Assembly: GCF_025567345.1 (NCBI RefSeq)
Contig: NZ_JAOQJS010000005.1
Span: 124,001 to 188,000, forward strand
Direction: 5' to 3'
DNA: 64,000 bases
Source: Coprococcus ammoniilyticus
Lineage (GTDB): Bacteria > Bacillota > Clostridia > Lachnospirales > Lachnospiraceae
Shown here in pieces: positions 26,200 through 35,221 of this stretch. Under the pieces are notes generated by a model. The model saw only the letters and a program-made list of their open reading frames with translations. It searched no databases and had not been told where the DNA came from. Positions within the stretch are counted from its first letter, which is position 1, and each line of letters starts with the position of its first letter. The position numbers and the translations under genes were made by a program.

Positions 26200-27513
26200 T
26201 TAATCTAATAAGAATCCCTGATAATGTCTTACTAACATCTGTGATTCCAGACTCTTCATGGTTTCAATTACAACACCAACTACGATGATGATGGATGTTC
26301 CACCGAATGAAACATTTACACTGAAAAATCCGTTGAAGAACATAGGAATCATCGCAACGATCAAAAGACCAACTGCTCCGATAAATATAATATAGTTCAG
26401 TATTTTATTTAAATAGTCCTGGGTTGGCTTACCTGGTCGAATACCCGGTACAAAACCACCGCTCTTCTTCATGTTATTTGCAATCTCCATTGGATTGAAG
26501 GTAATTGCTGTATAGAAATACGCGAAGAAGAATACCAGTAAGATATATACTGCCAATCCAAGGAATCCCCAAGGATAGTTCGGATTAAACCAGTATGACT
26601 GGCTCATTCCCTGAAGGATCTTAGCACCGACACCGGATGGACTCTTTCCAAATAAACTCGTTATAATAGAAGGAATCGCCATCAGTGAAGAAGCGAAGAT
26701 TACAGGAATAACGCCTGCTGTATTTACCTTAAGTGGAATGTTGGAGGACTGACCTCCCATCTGCTTTCTACCCTGAACTTTCTTTGCATACTGTACAGGA
26801 ATCTTTCTTTCAGCTCCCTGAAGCATACATACAAGAATGGTTACACATACAACAATTGCAACAACCAGAAGTGCGATCAGACACATTCTGACTGCATCTT
26901 TGCCTTTGATGAACTGTGTGTAAATATTCTTGAAATCATTTGGCATGGTTGATACGATGTTGATCAACAGGATAATGGAAATACCATTTCCCACACCACG
27001 ATCTGTTACACGTTCGCCAAGCCACATTACAAATGCACTACCACCTGTAAGGATAACGATCATCGAAAGCACTGTCCAGAAATTGTAGCTGTCCATGAAT
27101 CCTTTTCTTCCGAAATTGATCGCAAGACCTGCACTTTCCAGAATTGCGAGACCGATCGTTAAAAAACGGGTAATTGCTGTAATTTTCTTTCTTCCGTCTT
27201 CACCATCTTTCTGCATTTCTTCCAGAGCTGGAATTGCTATGGTAAGAAGCTGGATGATAATGGAAGATGTAATATATGGTGTTACGTTCAATGCAAATAT
27301 TGACATCTGATCGAACGATCCTCCGGTGAATGAGCTAAACAGATTGAAGGAATCTCCAAGTGCGTTACTTAGATATTCTTTAATCGCTGCTGCTCGGATT
27401 CCCGGTACAGTAATCAGGCTTCCCAGCCTGACTACTATGAGAACAAAGAATGTGTATAATAATTTCTGTCTTAATTCCTTTACTTTGAATGCATTGATAA
27501 AGGTTTTAAACAT
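26200..27513 (-). CDS. secY: Protein translocase subunit SecY
   Basis: 437 residues with ten hydrophobic helices, starting MFKTFINAFKVKELRQKL. The plug region SFNLFSSFTGGSFDQMSIFAL and the cytoplasmic GGFVPGIRPGKPTQ loop are characteristic. It forms the protein-export channel with SecE and SecG. It starts two bases after the rplO stop, as usual in the spc operon. Confidence 0.98.
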   Translation of the reverse strand: MFKTFINAFKVKELRQKLLYTFFVLIVVRLGSLITVPGIRAAAIKEYLSNALGDSFNLFSSFTGGSFDQMSIFALNVTPYITSSIIIQLLTIAIPALEEMQKDGEDGRKKITAITRFLTIGLAILESAGLAINFGRKGFMDSYNFWTVLSMIVILTGGSAFVMWLGERVTDRGVGNGISIILLINIVSTMPNDFKNIYTQFIKGKDAVRMCLIALLVVAIVVCVTILVCMLQGAERKIPVQYAKKVQGRKQMGGQSSNIPLKVNTAGVIPVIFASSLMAIPSIITSLFGKSPSGVGAKILQGMSQSYWFNPNYPWGFLGLAVYILLVFFFAYFYTAITFNPMEIANNMKKSGGFVPGIRPGKPTQDYLNKILNYIIFIGAVGLLIVAMIPMFFNGFFSVNVSFGGTSIIIVVGVVIETMKSLESQMLVRHYQGFLLD

Positions 27514-27515
27514 TA

Positions 27516-27956
27516 TTAGATCACCTCTGCTTTTCCGCCAAGAGCTTCAATCTTCTCGACTGCTGACTTTGAAAAAGCATTTGCCTTAACTGTAAGCTTC
27601 TTTGTTAACTCTCCATTTCCAAGAATCTTAACTCCATCACGTGGGTTCTTTACGATACCGCATTCAACAAGTGTATCTACTGTAACCTCTGCTCCATCCT
27701 CGAAACGATCAAGAACTGAAACATTGATTGCAACGATATCTTTGTGATTGATACATGTAAATCCTCTCTTAGGGATTCTTCTATATAAAGGCATCTGTCC
27801 GCCTTCAAATCCTGGTCTAGGTGATCCTGAACGTGCCTTCTGACCCTTATGGCCCTTACCTGCAGTCTTACCATTTCCTGAACCATGACCACGGCCTACT
27901 CTGAAATTAGTACTATGCTTAGAACCTTCTGCTGGCTTTAATGTTGATAAATTCAC
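27516..27956 (-). CDS. rplO: 50S ribosomal protein L15 (GTG start)
   Basis: 146 residues from a GTG at 27956; the ATG six codons upstream is itself part of the AAGGAGG ribosome site, so the real start is the GTG (NLSTLKPAEGSK). Contains GRGHGSGNGKTAGKGHKGQ and GFEGGQMPLYRRIPKRGF. It binds 23S rRNA during 50S assembly. Confidence 0.96.
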   Translation of the reverse strand: MNLSTLKPAEGSKHSTNFRVGRGHGSGNGKTAGKGHKGQKARSGSPRPGFEGGQMPLYRRIPKRGFTCINHKDIVAINVSVLDRFEDGAEVTVDTLVECGIVKNPRDGVKILGNGELTKKLTVKANAFSKSAVEKIEALGGKAEVI

Positions 27957-27980
27957 GACCTGCACCTCCTTCAAATATAA

Positions 27981-28163
27981 TTAAATCTCTTCTACCTTTA
28001 CTAAATAACTAACCTGCTTAACCATACCAAGAGTTGCAGCATTGTTAGGAAGTTCAACTGACTTGTTTACCTTCTTAAGACCTAATGCTTCTACAGTTCT
28101 CTTATGCTTTGGTACGCATCCGATTGGTGATTTTACTAAAGTAACTTTTAACTTATCTGCCAT
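27981..28163 (-). CDS. rpmD: 50S ribosomal protein L30
   Basis: 60 residues, single domain: LKVTLVKSPIGCVPKHKRTV, then GLKKVNKSVELPN. Normal size for the bacterial form. It lies 14 bases after rpsE and before rplO. Confidence 0.97.
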   Translation of the reverse strand: MADKLKVTLVKSPIGCVPKHKRTVEALGLKKVNKSVELPNNAATLGMVKQVSYLVKVEEI

Positions 28164-28177
28164 CTTATAATACCTCC

Positions 28178-28687
28178 TTAGTTAAGTATCTCATCAACAG
28201 ATTTTCCACGAAGTCTTGCGATCTCTTCCGGAGTCTTGATCTCTGAAAGACCTTTGATTGTTGCAAGAACTACGTTCTGTTTGTTGTTTGATCCTAAGGA
28301 TTTTGTACGGATATTCTTGTATCCAGCAAGCTCAAGTACGTTACGAGCAGGACCACCGGCGATAATACCAGTACCTTCTGGAGCTGACTTAAGCAATACT
28401 GTTGCACTACCAAATTCTCCGTTCCAATCATATGGGATACTTCCGTTTTCATTTACAGGAACTGTAACAAGGTGCTTAGCTGCATCTTCCTTACCCTTAC
28501 GGATAGCTTCAGGAATTTCTACAGCCTTACCAACGCCTACGCCTACATGACCGTTTTTGTCACCAACAACTACAAGACATGCAAATCTAGAATTACGTCC
28601 GCCCTTAACAACCTTAGTTACACGTTTGATATCTACTACTTTATCTTCTAATTCTAATTTACTAGCATCAATTATTTCACGCTTCAT
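28178..28687 (-). CDS. rpsE: 30S ribosomal protein S5
   Basis: 169 residues. The N-terminal double-stranded RNA-binding domain has KVVKGGRNSRFACLVVVGD near 26, and the C-terminal domain has IIAGGPARNVLELAGY near 108. It contributes to decoding accuracy. Spacing of 19 bases to rplR. Confidence 0.98.
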   Translation of the reverse strand: MKREIIDASKLELEDKVVDIKRVTKVVKGGRNSRFACLVVVGDKNGHVGVGVGKAVEIPEAIRKGKEDAAKHLVTVPVNENGSIPYDWNGEFGSATVLLKSAPEGTGIIAGGPARNVLELAGYKNIRTKSLGSNNKQNVVLATIKGLSEIKTPEEIARLRGKSVDEILN

Positions 28688-28706
28688 ATGTTGTTCTTCC
28701 TCCTTC

Positions 28707-29075
28707 TTAGAATTCTAGACCAGCTTCTCTTGCTGCATCTGCTAATGCCTGAACCTTACCCTGGTAGATGAATCCTCCTCTGTCAAATACAACAGTCTTG
28801 ATTCCCTTTTCCAGTGCTCTTTCAGCAACAACTTTACCAACGTATGCTGCTGCATCTACATTATCTGTCTGCTCAAGTGCTTCCTTGATTGACTTCTCTA
28901 CTGTTGATGCTGCTACAATTGTGTTTCCAACTGAATCATCAATAATCTGAGCGTACATATGATTATTACTTCTGAAAACTGCTAAACGTGGTCTATCTGC
29001 TGTTCCAGCTAAATGATTACGAACACGCATATGCTTCTTAATACGAACTTCGCTTCTTGATTCTTTATTAACCAT
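28707..29075 (-). CDS. rplR: 50S ribosomal protein L18
   Basis: 122 residues with a basic N-terminus (RVRNHLAGTADRPRLAVFRSN) and the end FDRGGFIYQGKVQALADAAREAG. It binds 5S rRNA. It is 17 bases from rplF. Confidence 0.98.
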   Translation of the reverse strand: MVNKESRSEVRIKKHMRVRNHLAGTADRPRLAVFRSNNHMYAQIIDDSVGNTIVAASTVEKSIKEALEQTDNVDAAAYVGKVVAERALEKGIKTVVFDRGGFIYQGKVQALADAAREAGLEF

Positions 29076-29092
29076 CTTATCTCACTCCTTTA

Positions 29093-29632
29093 TTATTTCT
29101 TACCAGTCTTACCAACTTTACGTCTGATAGTCTCGTCAACATACTTGATACCTTTGCCCTTGTAAGGTTCCGGTGCTCTCTTTTCTCTGATCTCTGCTGC
29201 ATACTGACCAACTTTTTCCTTGTCAATACCAACAACTGAAATCTTGTTACCATCAACCTTTACTTCGATACCTTCTGGGTCAACCATCTCAACTGGATGT
29301 GAATAACCAAGAGCAAGAACTAATTTATTGCCCTGCTTCTGAGCTCTATAACCTACACCGTTTACTTCCAGATCCTTAACATAACCCTCTGTAACACCAA
29401 TGATCATGTTGTGGATAAGTGTTCTGGTAAGTCCGTGTAAAGACTTCATCTTCTTTAAATCATTAGGTCTTGAAACTGTGATTACATCAGCTTCTAACTT
29501 AATATCCATTTCTGCTGGGAGAACTCTCTCAAGTGTTCCCTTTGGTCCTTTAACAGTCACTTTATTATTTTCTGCGATATCTACAGTCACTCCTGCAGGT
29601 ACAGCGATAGGCATTCTTCCGATACGTGACAT
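29093..29632 (-). CDS. rplF: 50S ribosomal protein L6
   Basis: 179 residues starting MSRIGRMPIAVPAGVTVDI, with two repeats of the L6 fold and the conserved PYKGKGIKY near 155. It lies near the factor-binding site of the 50S subunit. Confidence 0.98.
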   Translation of the reverse strand: MSRIGRMPIAVPAGVTVDIAENNKVTVKGPKGTLERVLPAEMDIKLEADVITVSRPNDLKKMKSLHGLTRTLIHNMIIGVTEGYVKDLEVNGVGYRAQKQGNKLVLALGYSHPVEMVDPEGIEVKVDGNKISVVGIDKEKVGQYAAEIREKRAPEPYKGKGIKYVDETIRRKVGKTGKK

Positions 29633-29805
29633 TTCGCCTTCCTCCTTAAAATTTATATTATTTGTATTTGTGCTGCATGGAGTGTATCCATGCAGGCTTT
29701 AACCTCCGGTATTTTTCAGGAAATGATGCCGGAGGGATTGTTTTATCAGCTTTCGCACTAACTTCGCACGGCGCTTTCAGCTTGTGCTCACTAAGTGCTC
29801 AATGC
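29633..29805 (-). promoter_or_regulatory. Structured gap between rpsH and rplF
   Basis: 172 bases without a gene in an otherwise tight operon. Two clear hairpins are present: CTGCATGGA/TCCATGCAG (29673-29681 with 29687-29695) and CCTCCGG/CCGGAGG (29703-29709 with 29729-29735). Neither is followed by a T-run, so they are not terminators; they may bind a ribosomal protein or protect a processed end. Confidence 0.5.
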
Positions 29806-30207
29806 CTACCAAACAAATGCTAATACTTCGCCACCAACATTCTGCTTTCTTGCTTCCTTGTCAGTAAGTACACCTTTGTTTGTTGAAATAATTGCAGTTC
29901 CGAGTCCACCAAGTACTCTTGGAAGCTCATCCTTGCTTGCATATACACGAAGACCTGGCTTAGAGATTCTCTTAAGGCCTGTGATGATCTTCTCGTTCTT
30001 ATCTGCACCATACTTCAATGTAATTTTGATTGTCTCAAACTTACCATCTTCGATAACGTCTACTGCCTGAACATATCCTTCTGATAAAAGGATGTCAGCA
30101 ATAGCCTTTTTCATCTTTGAAGCAGGGATTTCTACTGTATCATGTTTTGCTGTGTTAGCATTACGAATTCTTGTAAGCATATCTGCTATTGGATCGCTCA
30201 TTGACAT
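29806..30207 (-). CDS. rpsH: 30S ribosomal protein S8
   Basis: 133 residues beginning MSMSDPIADMLTRIRNANT and ending in the conserved GVLTDKEARKQNVGGEVLAFVW type tail. It binds helix 21 of 16S rRNA and in many bacteria represses the spc operon. It follows rpsN by 24 bases. Confidence 0.98.
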   Translation of the reverse strand: MSMSDPIADMLTRIRNANTAKHDTVEIPASKMKKAIADILLSEGYVQAVDVIEDGKFETIKITLKYGADKNEKIITGLKRISKPGLRVYASKDELPRVLGGLGTAIISTNKGVLTDKEARKQNVGGEVLAFVW

Positions 30208-30231
30208 AATGTTTCTTCCTCCTTCTATCTC

Positions 30232-30417
30232 TTACCAGCTTGATTTCTTAACGCCAGGGATCTGTCCCTTGTATGCTAATTCACGGAAGCAGATTCTACA
30301 GATTCCGTATTTCTTTAATACTGAGTGTGGACGTCCACAAATCTTGCAACGTGTATATTCTCTTGATGAGAACTTCTGTTTACGCTGCTGTTTAACTTTC
30401 ATTGCTGTCTTAGCCAT
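30232..30417 (-). CDS. rpsZ: 30S ribosomal protein S14, zinc-binding type
   Basis: 61 residues, the short type Z form, with two CxxC pairs (CKICG and CRICF) that hold zinc and the end GQIPGVKKSSW. Sits between rplE and rpsH. Confidence 0.97.
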   Translation of the reverse strand: MAKTAMKVKQQRKQKFSSREYTRCKICGRPHSVLKKYGICRICFRELAYKGQIPGVKKSSW

Positions 30418-30437
30418 AACGAATCTTCCTCCTTTAA

Positions 30438-30977
30438 TTATTTGCTGTAAGGCATACCAAATAATGTTAACAGTTCGCGACCTTCTTCGTCTGTCTCTGC
30501 TGTTGTAACAAAGATGATATCCATACCTCTGACTTTATCAATCTTATCGTACTCGATTTCTGGGAAAATGAGCTGTTCCTTGATTCCTAAAGCATAGTTA
30601 CCTCTGCCATCGAAACCGTTAGGGTTAACACCTCTAAAGTCACGTACACGAGGAAGTGCAAGGTTTACAAGACGATCTAAGAACTCATACATCTTCTCGC
30701 CACGAAGTGTTACTTTACATCCGATAGGCATTCCTTCTCTTAACTTGAAGTTAGCAACTGACTTTCTCGCACGTGTAACAACTGCCTTCTGACCGGCGAT
30801 TGTTTCAAGATCCTTGATAGCTGCGTCTAAAACTTTAGCATTTTCTCTTGCTTCACCAACGCCCATGTTAATAACGATCTTATCAAGCTTTGGGATCTGC
30901 ATTACATTTTTATATCCAAATTTTTCAGTCATGGCGCTTTTAATTTCAGCGTCATACTTTTCTCTAAGTCTACTCAA
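30438..30977 (-). CDS. rplE: 50S ribosomal protein L5
   Basis: 179 residues: GYKNVMQIPKLDKIVINMG near 21, LALPRVRDFRGVN near 106 and the end DIIFVTTAETDEEGRELL. It binds 5S rRNA and contacts the P-site tRNA. Confidence 0.98.
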   Translation of the reverse strand: MSRLREKYDAEIKSAMTEKFGYKNVMQIPKLDKIVINMGVGEARENAKVLDAAIKDLETIAGQKAVVTRARKSVANFKLREGMPIGCKVTLRGEKMYEFLDRLVNLALPRVRDFRGVNPNGFDGRGNYALGIKEQLIFPEIEYDKIDKVRGMDIIFVTTAETDEEGRELLTLFGMPYSK

Positions 30978-30997
30978 CTAAGACGACCTCCTTCCAA

Positions 30998-31315
30998 TTA
31001 ATCTATCTTCTCTGTTTTGCCATCTACTTTAGCAACACGGACTTTATCTTTACCTGTTCCTTCAAAACCAACTCTTACCGGCTTGCCTTTGTAAAGATAC
31101 ATTACATTGGAGATGTCCATTGGAGCTTCCATTTCGATAATTCCGCCTGCCTGGTTAGCCATGCTTGGCTTGCTGTGCTTAAATACTTTATTTACGCCTT
31201 CAACGACTACAGTACCGTTCTTCTTGTCAACATGAAGGACCTTGCCTTCTTTGCCTTTATCCTTGCCGGCAATAACCTGTACCATATCATCTTTCTTAAT
31301 CTTTAATGTTGCCAT
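30998..31315 (-). CDS. rplX: 50S ribosomal protein L24
   Basis: 105 residues with a KOW motif (DDMVQVIAGKDKGKEGKVL near 9). It starts assembly of the 50S subunit. Spacing of 13 bases to rplN. Confidence 0.98.
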   Translation of the reverse strand: MATLKIKKDDMVQVIAGKDKGKEGKVLHVDKKNGTVVVEGVNKVFKHSKPSMANQAGGIIEMEAPMDISNVMYLYKGKPVRVGFEGTGKDKVRVAKVDGKTEKID

Positions 31316-31328
31316 GGTCTACACCTCC

Positions 31329-31697
31329 TTATAATACTTCAGGTGCAAGTGAGACAATCTTCATGAACTTCTTGTCTCTTAACTCTCTTGCAACTGGTCC
31401 AAAGATACGTGTTCCTCTTGGATTTAAATCGTCTTTTATAATAACTGCTGCGTTCTCATCAAACTTGATGTATGAACCATCCTTACGACGAGCGCCCTTC
31501 TTTGATCTTACTACTACGGCCTTAACAACATCACCTTTTTTAACAACTCCGCCTGGTGTTGCGTCTTTAACTGAGGCAACGATGACATCGCCGATATTTG
31601 CATATCTTCTTACTGAGCCGCCTAAAACTCTGATGCAAAGGAGCTCTTTGGCACCAGTATTATCAGCAACTTTAAGTCTTGTTTCCTGCTGAACCAT
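31329..31697 (-). CDS. rplN: 50S ribosomal protein L14
   Basis: 122 residues, MVQQETRLKVADNTGAKEL at the start and FGPVARELRDKKFMKIVSLA at the end, typical of L14, which bridges the two subunits. Confidence 0.98.
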   Translation of the reverse strand: MVQQETRLKVADNTGAKELLCIRVLGGSVRRYANIGDVIVASVKDATPGGVVKKGDVVKAVVVRSKKGARRKDGSYIKFDENAAVIIKDDLNPRGTRIFGPVARELRDKKFMKIVSLAPEVL

Positions 31698-31710
31698 TTT
31701 ATTTGCCTCC

Positions 31711-31965
31711 TTATTTAGCCTTCTCTATAATCTCAACAAGTCTCCATCTCTTATCCTTTGATAAAGGTCTTGTCTCCATAACTCTTACTCTATCGCCAAT
31801 ATTGCACTCATTCTTCTCATCATGAGCCTTTAACTTGTAAGTTCTCTTTACGATCTTTCCATAAAGAGGATGCTTAACATTATCTACGATAGAAACAACG
31901 ATTGTCTTGTCCATCTTGTCACTTGTAACGATACCTACACGTGTTTTTCTCAGATTTCTTTCCAC
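31711..31965 (-). CDS. rpsQ: 30S ribosomal protein S17
   Basis: 84 residues: RKTRVGIVTSDKMDKTIVV near 6 and GDRVRVMETRPLSKDKRWRL near 57, an OB-fold primary binder of 16S rRNA. Confidence 0.98.
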   Translation of the reverse strand: MERNLRKTRVGIVTSDKMDKTIVVSIVDNVKHPLYGKIVKRTYKLKAHDEKNECNIGDRVRVMETRPLSKDKRWRLVEIIEKAK

Positions 31966-31989
31966 AATATATTCCTCCTTCTAAGATAA

Positions 31990-32193
31990 TTAAGCATTAG
32001 CCTTCTGGGCTATAACTGTCTGTATTCTTGCAATATTCTTTCTTACATCTTTGATTCTGCTTGTGTTCTCTAACTGATTTGTAGCATTCTGGAATCTTAA
32101 GTTAAATAATTCCTTCTTTGCAGCTACTAATTCGTTCTGAAGCTCATCAACAGATTTAGCATTTAATTCGTTCATATAGTCCTTAGTTTTCAC
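31990..32193 (-). CDS. rpmC: 50S ribosomal protein L29
   Basis: 67 residues in a two-helix fold (ELQNELVAAKKELFNLRFQ near 17). Its start overlaps the end of rplP by 11 bases, so the two are translationally coupled. Confidence 0.97.
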   Translation of the reverse strand: MKTKDYMNELNAKSVDELQNELVAAKKELFNLRFQNATNQLENTSRIKDVRKNIARIQTVIAQKANA

Positions 32194-32620
32194 TGCCTGC
32201 TACCTCCTCTAATTCTTCTTTTGAAACGATCTTACACTTAAGTGGAAGCTTGTGCATAGCAAGTCTTAAAGCTTCTTTTGCTACTTCTTCAGGTACGTCT
32301 GCAATCTCAAACATAACTCTGCCTGGCTTAACAACTGCTACCCAGTACTCAAGTGCTCCCTTACCTGAACCCATACGAGTTTCAGCCGGCTTAGCTGTAA
32401 CTGGCTTATCAGGGAAGATCTTGATAAATACTTTACCACTACGCTTCATATATCTTGTCATCGCAATACGGGCTGCTTCGATCTGGTTTGACTTGATCCA
32501 TGCAGGCTCAAGTGCTACTAAACCATACTGACCGTTTGTAATCTTATTGCCTCTAAGTGCCTTACCAGCCATAGTTCCTCTGAACTGCTTACGACGCTTT
32601 ACTCTCTTAGGCATTAACAT
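32183..32620 (-). CDS. rplP: 50S ribosomal protein L16
   Basis: 145 residues: MPKRVKRRKQFRG near the start and GSGKGALEYWVAVVKPGR near 82. The ATG at 32620 overlaps the rpsC stop (TAATG) and fits the AAGGAG site; an inner ATG two codons on gives the usual MPKRV start and cannot be excluded. Confidence 0.97.
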   Translation of the reverse strand: MLMPKRVKRRKQFRGTMAGKALRGNKITNGQYGLVALEPAWIKSNQIEAARIAMTRYMKRSGKVFIKIFPDKPVTAKPAETRMGSGKGALEYWVAVVKPGRVMFEIADVPEEVAKEALRLAMHKLPLKCKIVSKEELEEVAGSEN

Positions 32621-33285
32621 TATTTATCCGCTCCTTCCTTCTTTCCTTTTACAGGAAGTACTTCACCATGGTAAACCCATGTCTTAACACCAACTTTACC
32701 AAATGTTGTGTCTGCTTCAGCAAAACCATAATCAATGTCAGCACGAAGTGTCTGAAGAGGAATTGTTCCCTGGCTGTAGAACTCTGTTCTAGCCATATCA
32801 GCACCACCAAGACGTCCTGAACATGAAGCCTTGATACCAAGCGCTCCGGCTTTCATTGTTCTGCTCATGCATGACTTCATTGCTTTTCTGAATGAGATAC
32901 GATTCTCAAGCTGTGCTGCAATGTTCTCAGCTACTAACTGTGCGTCTGCATCCGGCTTCTTGATTTCTTTTACATCGATGAACAGCTTCTTATCTGTAAG
33001 CTTCTGTGCATCTGCTTTGATCTTTTCGATTCCAGCTCCGCCCTTACCGATGATAACACCAGGCTTAGCTGTATATAATGCAACCTTTACTCTGTCTGCA
33101 GCTCTCTCGATCTCGATCTTTGAGATATTTGCATTGTAAAGTGTCTTCTTTAAATAAGTTCTGATTTTATGATCTTCTACAAGGTTGTTAGAAAATTCAT
33201 CATTCTTTGTGTCAGCATACCATCTTGAATCCCAATCTTTGATAACGCCGACTCTTAAACCATGAGGATTAACTTTCTGTCCCAT
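32620..33285 (-). CDS. rpsC: 30S ribosomal protein S3
   Basis: 221 residues with an N-terminal KH domain (GVIIGKGGAGIEKI near 76) and the C-terminal part with YGFAEADTTFGKVGVKTWVY. It forms part of the mRNA entry channel. Confidence 0.98.
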   Translation of the reverse strand: MGQKVNPHGLRVGVIKDWDSRWYADTKNDEFSNNLVEDHKIRTYLKKTLYNANISKIEIERAADRVKVALYTAKPGVIIGKGGAGIEKIKADAQKLTDKKLFIDVKEIKKPDADAQLVAENIAAQLENRISFRKAMKSCMSRTMKAGALGIKASCSGRLGGADMARTEFYSQGTIPLQTLRADIDYGFAEADTTFGKVGVKTWVYHGEVLPVKGKKEGADK

Positions 33286-33295
33286 TATTTACCTC

Positions 33296-33682
33296 CTATC
33301 TCTCGTCAAGCACGATTGTGATGTGACTTGTTCTCTTCTCGATTCTATATGCTCTACCCTGGGCTCTTGGATGAACTCTCTTCATTGTAGGTCCCTTGTT
33401 AGCGTAGCACTCTGCTACATAAAGGTCCTCTGCCTTAAGTCCATTGTTGTTTTCAGCATTTGCGATTGCTGACTTTAACAGCTTCTCTATAACACTTGAA
33501 CCATATCTTGGGTTGTATGTCAGAATACCAAGTGCAGTCTGAACATCCTTACCTCTGATGGCATCTAATACGAAACAAGCCTTTGTTACTGACACTCTTG
33601 CATATGATACCTTAGCTGATGGTCTGGTATCTTTATTCTCATTTCTGAGTCTCTTATCATGGGATCTATGTCCTTTAGCCAT
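33296..33682 (-). CDS. rplV: 50S ribosomal protein L22
   Basis: 128 residues, with ALGILTYNPRYGSSVIEKLLK near 52 and the loop KRVHPRAQGRAYRIEKRTSH that reaches into the exit tunnel. An extra basic N-terminus of about 18 residues precedes the common core. Confidence 0.98.
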   Translation of the reverse strand: MAKGHRSHDKRLRNENKDTRPSAKVSYARVSVTKACFVLDAIRGKDVQTALGILTYNPRYGSSVIEKLLKSAIANAENNNGLKAEDLYVAECYANKGPTMKRVHPRAQGRAYRIEKRTSHITIVLDER

Positions 33683-33713
33683 GATTTAGTCCTCCTTTCA
33701 AATATTCCAAATA

Positions 33714-33992
33714 TTATCTTCTACCCTTCTTTTCGTCTTTACCATGACCTCTGTAGGTTCTGGTAACTACGAACTCACCAAGCTTATGTCCAACCATGTC
33801 TTCTGTAACATATACAGGTACATGCTTTCTTCCATCATGAACTGCGATTGTATGACCTACGAATGATGGGAAAATTGTTGAACGTCTTGACCAGGTCTTA
33901 ACAACTTCTTTGCTATTGCTTGCATTCATAGCATCTATCTTCTTGAGTAAATGCTCATCTGCGAATGGTCCTTTTTTTAATGAACGAGCCAT
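33714..33992 (-). CDS. rpsS: 30S ribosomal protein S19
   Basis: 92 residues from ATG 33992 (MARSLKKGPFADEHLL), seven bases from AAGGAGG; the ATG two codons upstream is too close to that site. Ends in GEFVVTRTYRGHGKDEK. It binds the head of the 30S subunit with S13. Confidence 0.97.
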   Translation of the reverse strand: MARSLKKGPFADEHLLKKIDAMNASNSKEVVKTWSRRSTIFPSFVGHTIAVHDGRKHVPVYVTEDMVGHKLGEFVVTRTYRGHGKDEKKGRR

Positions 33993-34011
33993 TGTCATAC
34001 CTCCTTATTAA

Positions 34012-34857
34012 CTATTTAATGCTCTTGCCGTCTCTTCTTCTTACGATCATCTTATTAGACTGCTTGTTCTTCTTTCTTGTCTTTAATCCCATTGCTGGCT
34101 TACCCCATGGAGTTGAAGGGCCTGAACGACCGATTGGTGCTCTACCTTCACCACCACCATGTGGATGGTCATTAGGGTTCATAACAGAACCACGAACTGT
34201 TGGTCTAATACCCATGTGACGTTTACGTCCGGCTTTACCAATGTTAACAAGGCCATGCTCAATGTTTCCTACCTGACCGATTGTTGCACGGCAGATGATT
34301 GGAACCATTCTCATTTCGCCTGAAGGAAGTCTTAATGTTGCATACTTTCCTTCCTTAGCCATAAGCTGTGCTGAGTTACCTGCTGAACGAACAAGCTGTC
34401 CGCCCTTACCTGGGTATAACTCGATGTTGTGTACTAATGTACCAACTGGAATATTCTGAAGTGGGAGGCAGTTACCAACTTTGATCTCTGCTTCAGCACC
34501 ACTCATAAGAACATCTCCTACTGCTAACTTATAAGGAGCAAGGATGTATCTCTTCTCGCCATCAGCGTAGAACAGAAGTGCAATGTTTGCTGATCTGTTT
34601 GGATCATATTCGATTGCATTAACTGTTGCTGGAATTCCATCCTTATCGTTTCTCTTGAAATCTATAATTCTGTATTTACGTTTCTCACCACCACCGTGAT
34701 GTCTAACTGTGATCTTTCCCTGATTATTACGACCAGCTGTCTTGCTCATTGATACAACGAGTGATTTCTCAGGTGTTGATTTTGTGATCTCTGAAAAATC
34801 AAGGCCAGTCATATTTCTTCTGGAAGGTGTATATGGGTTATATGTCTTAATTCCCAT
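34012..34857 (-). CDS. rplB: 50S ribosomal protein L2
   Basis: 281 residues. Typical motifs are KTAGRNNQGKITVRHHGGG near 43 and VMNPNDHPHGGGEGRAPIG near 222, the latter with the histidine near the peptidyl-transferase centre. Confidence 0.98.
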   Translation of the reverse strand: MGIKTYNPYTPSRRNMTGLDFSEITKSTPEKSLVVSMSKTAGRNNQGKITVRHHGGGEKRKYRIIDFKRNDKDGIPATVNAIEYDPNRSANIALLFYADGEKRYILAPYKLAVGDVLMSGAEAEIKVGNCLPLQNIPVGTLVHNIELYPGKGGQLVRSAGNSAQLMAKEGKYATLRLPSGEMRMVPIICRATIGQVGNIEHGLVNIGKAGRKRHMGIRPTVRGSVMNPNDHPHGGGEGRAPIGRSGPSTPWGKPAMGLKTRKKNKQSNKMIVRRRDGKSIK

Positions 34858-34921
34858 TTTTGTTCTCCTTTCGGTTCAATTTATTGTCACGCTTTTTTGC
34901 GTATAAATCTGTTTCGTTATT

Positions 34922-35221
34922 TTACAGTCCTTCGAAAATTTCGATCTCTTTGCTTGCTTCTGTAAGTTTAACGATTGCTTTCTTGTACTTGTCTGTTCTT
35001 CCAAGTGTTACGCCACGTCTCTTAACCTTACCGTCATTGTTCATGGTGTTAACCTTAGCAACTTCTGTTCCTTCGAACATCTTCTCTACAGCTTCTTTGA
35101 TCTGAGACTTTGTTGCTTCCGGGTGTACAAGAAATGTGTACTTCTTCTCTGCCATTGCATTCATACTTTTCTCTGTGATTACAGGCTTAAGTATAACGTC
35201 ATAATATTTGATGTCTGCCAT
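34922..35221 (-). CDS. rplW: 50S ribosomal protein L23
   Basis: 99 residues: YDVILKPVITEKSM near 7 and TFLVHPEATKSQIKEAVE near 29. It forms the docking site for trigger factor and SRP at the tunnel exit. The start shares its base with the end of rplD. Confidence 0.98.
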   Translation of the reverse strand: MADIKYYDVILKPVITEKSMNAMAEKKYTFLVHPEATKSQIKEAVEKMFEGTEVAKVNTMNNDGKVKRRGVTLGRTDKYKKAIVKLTEASKEIEIFEGL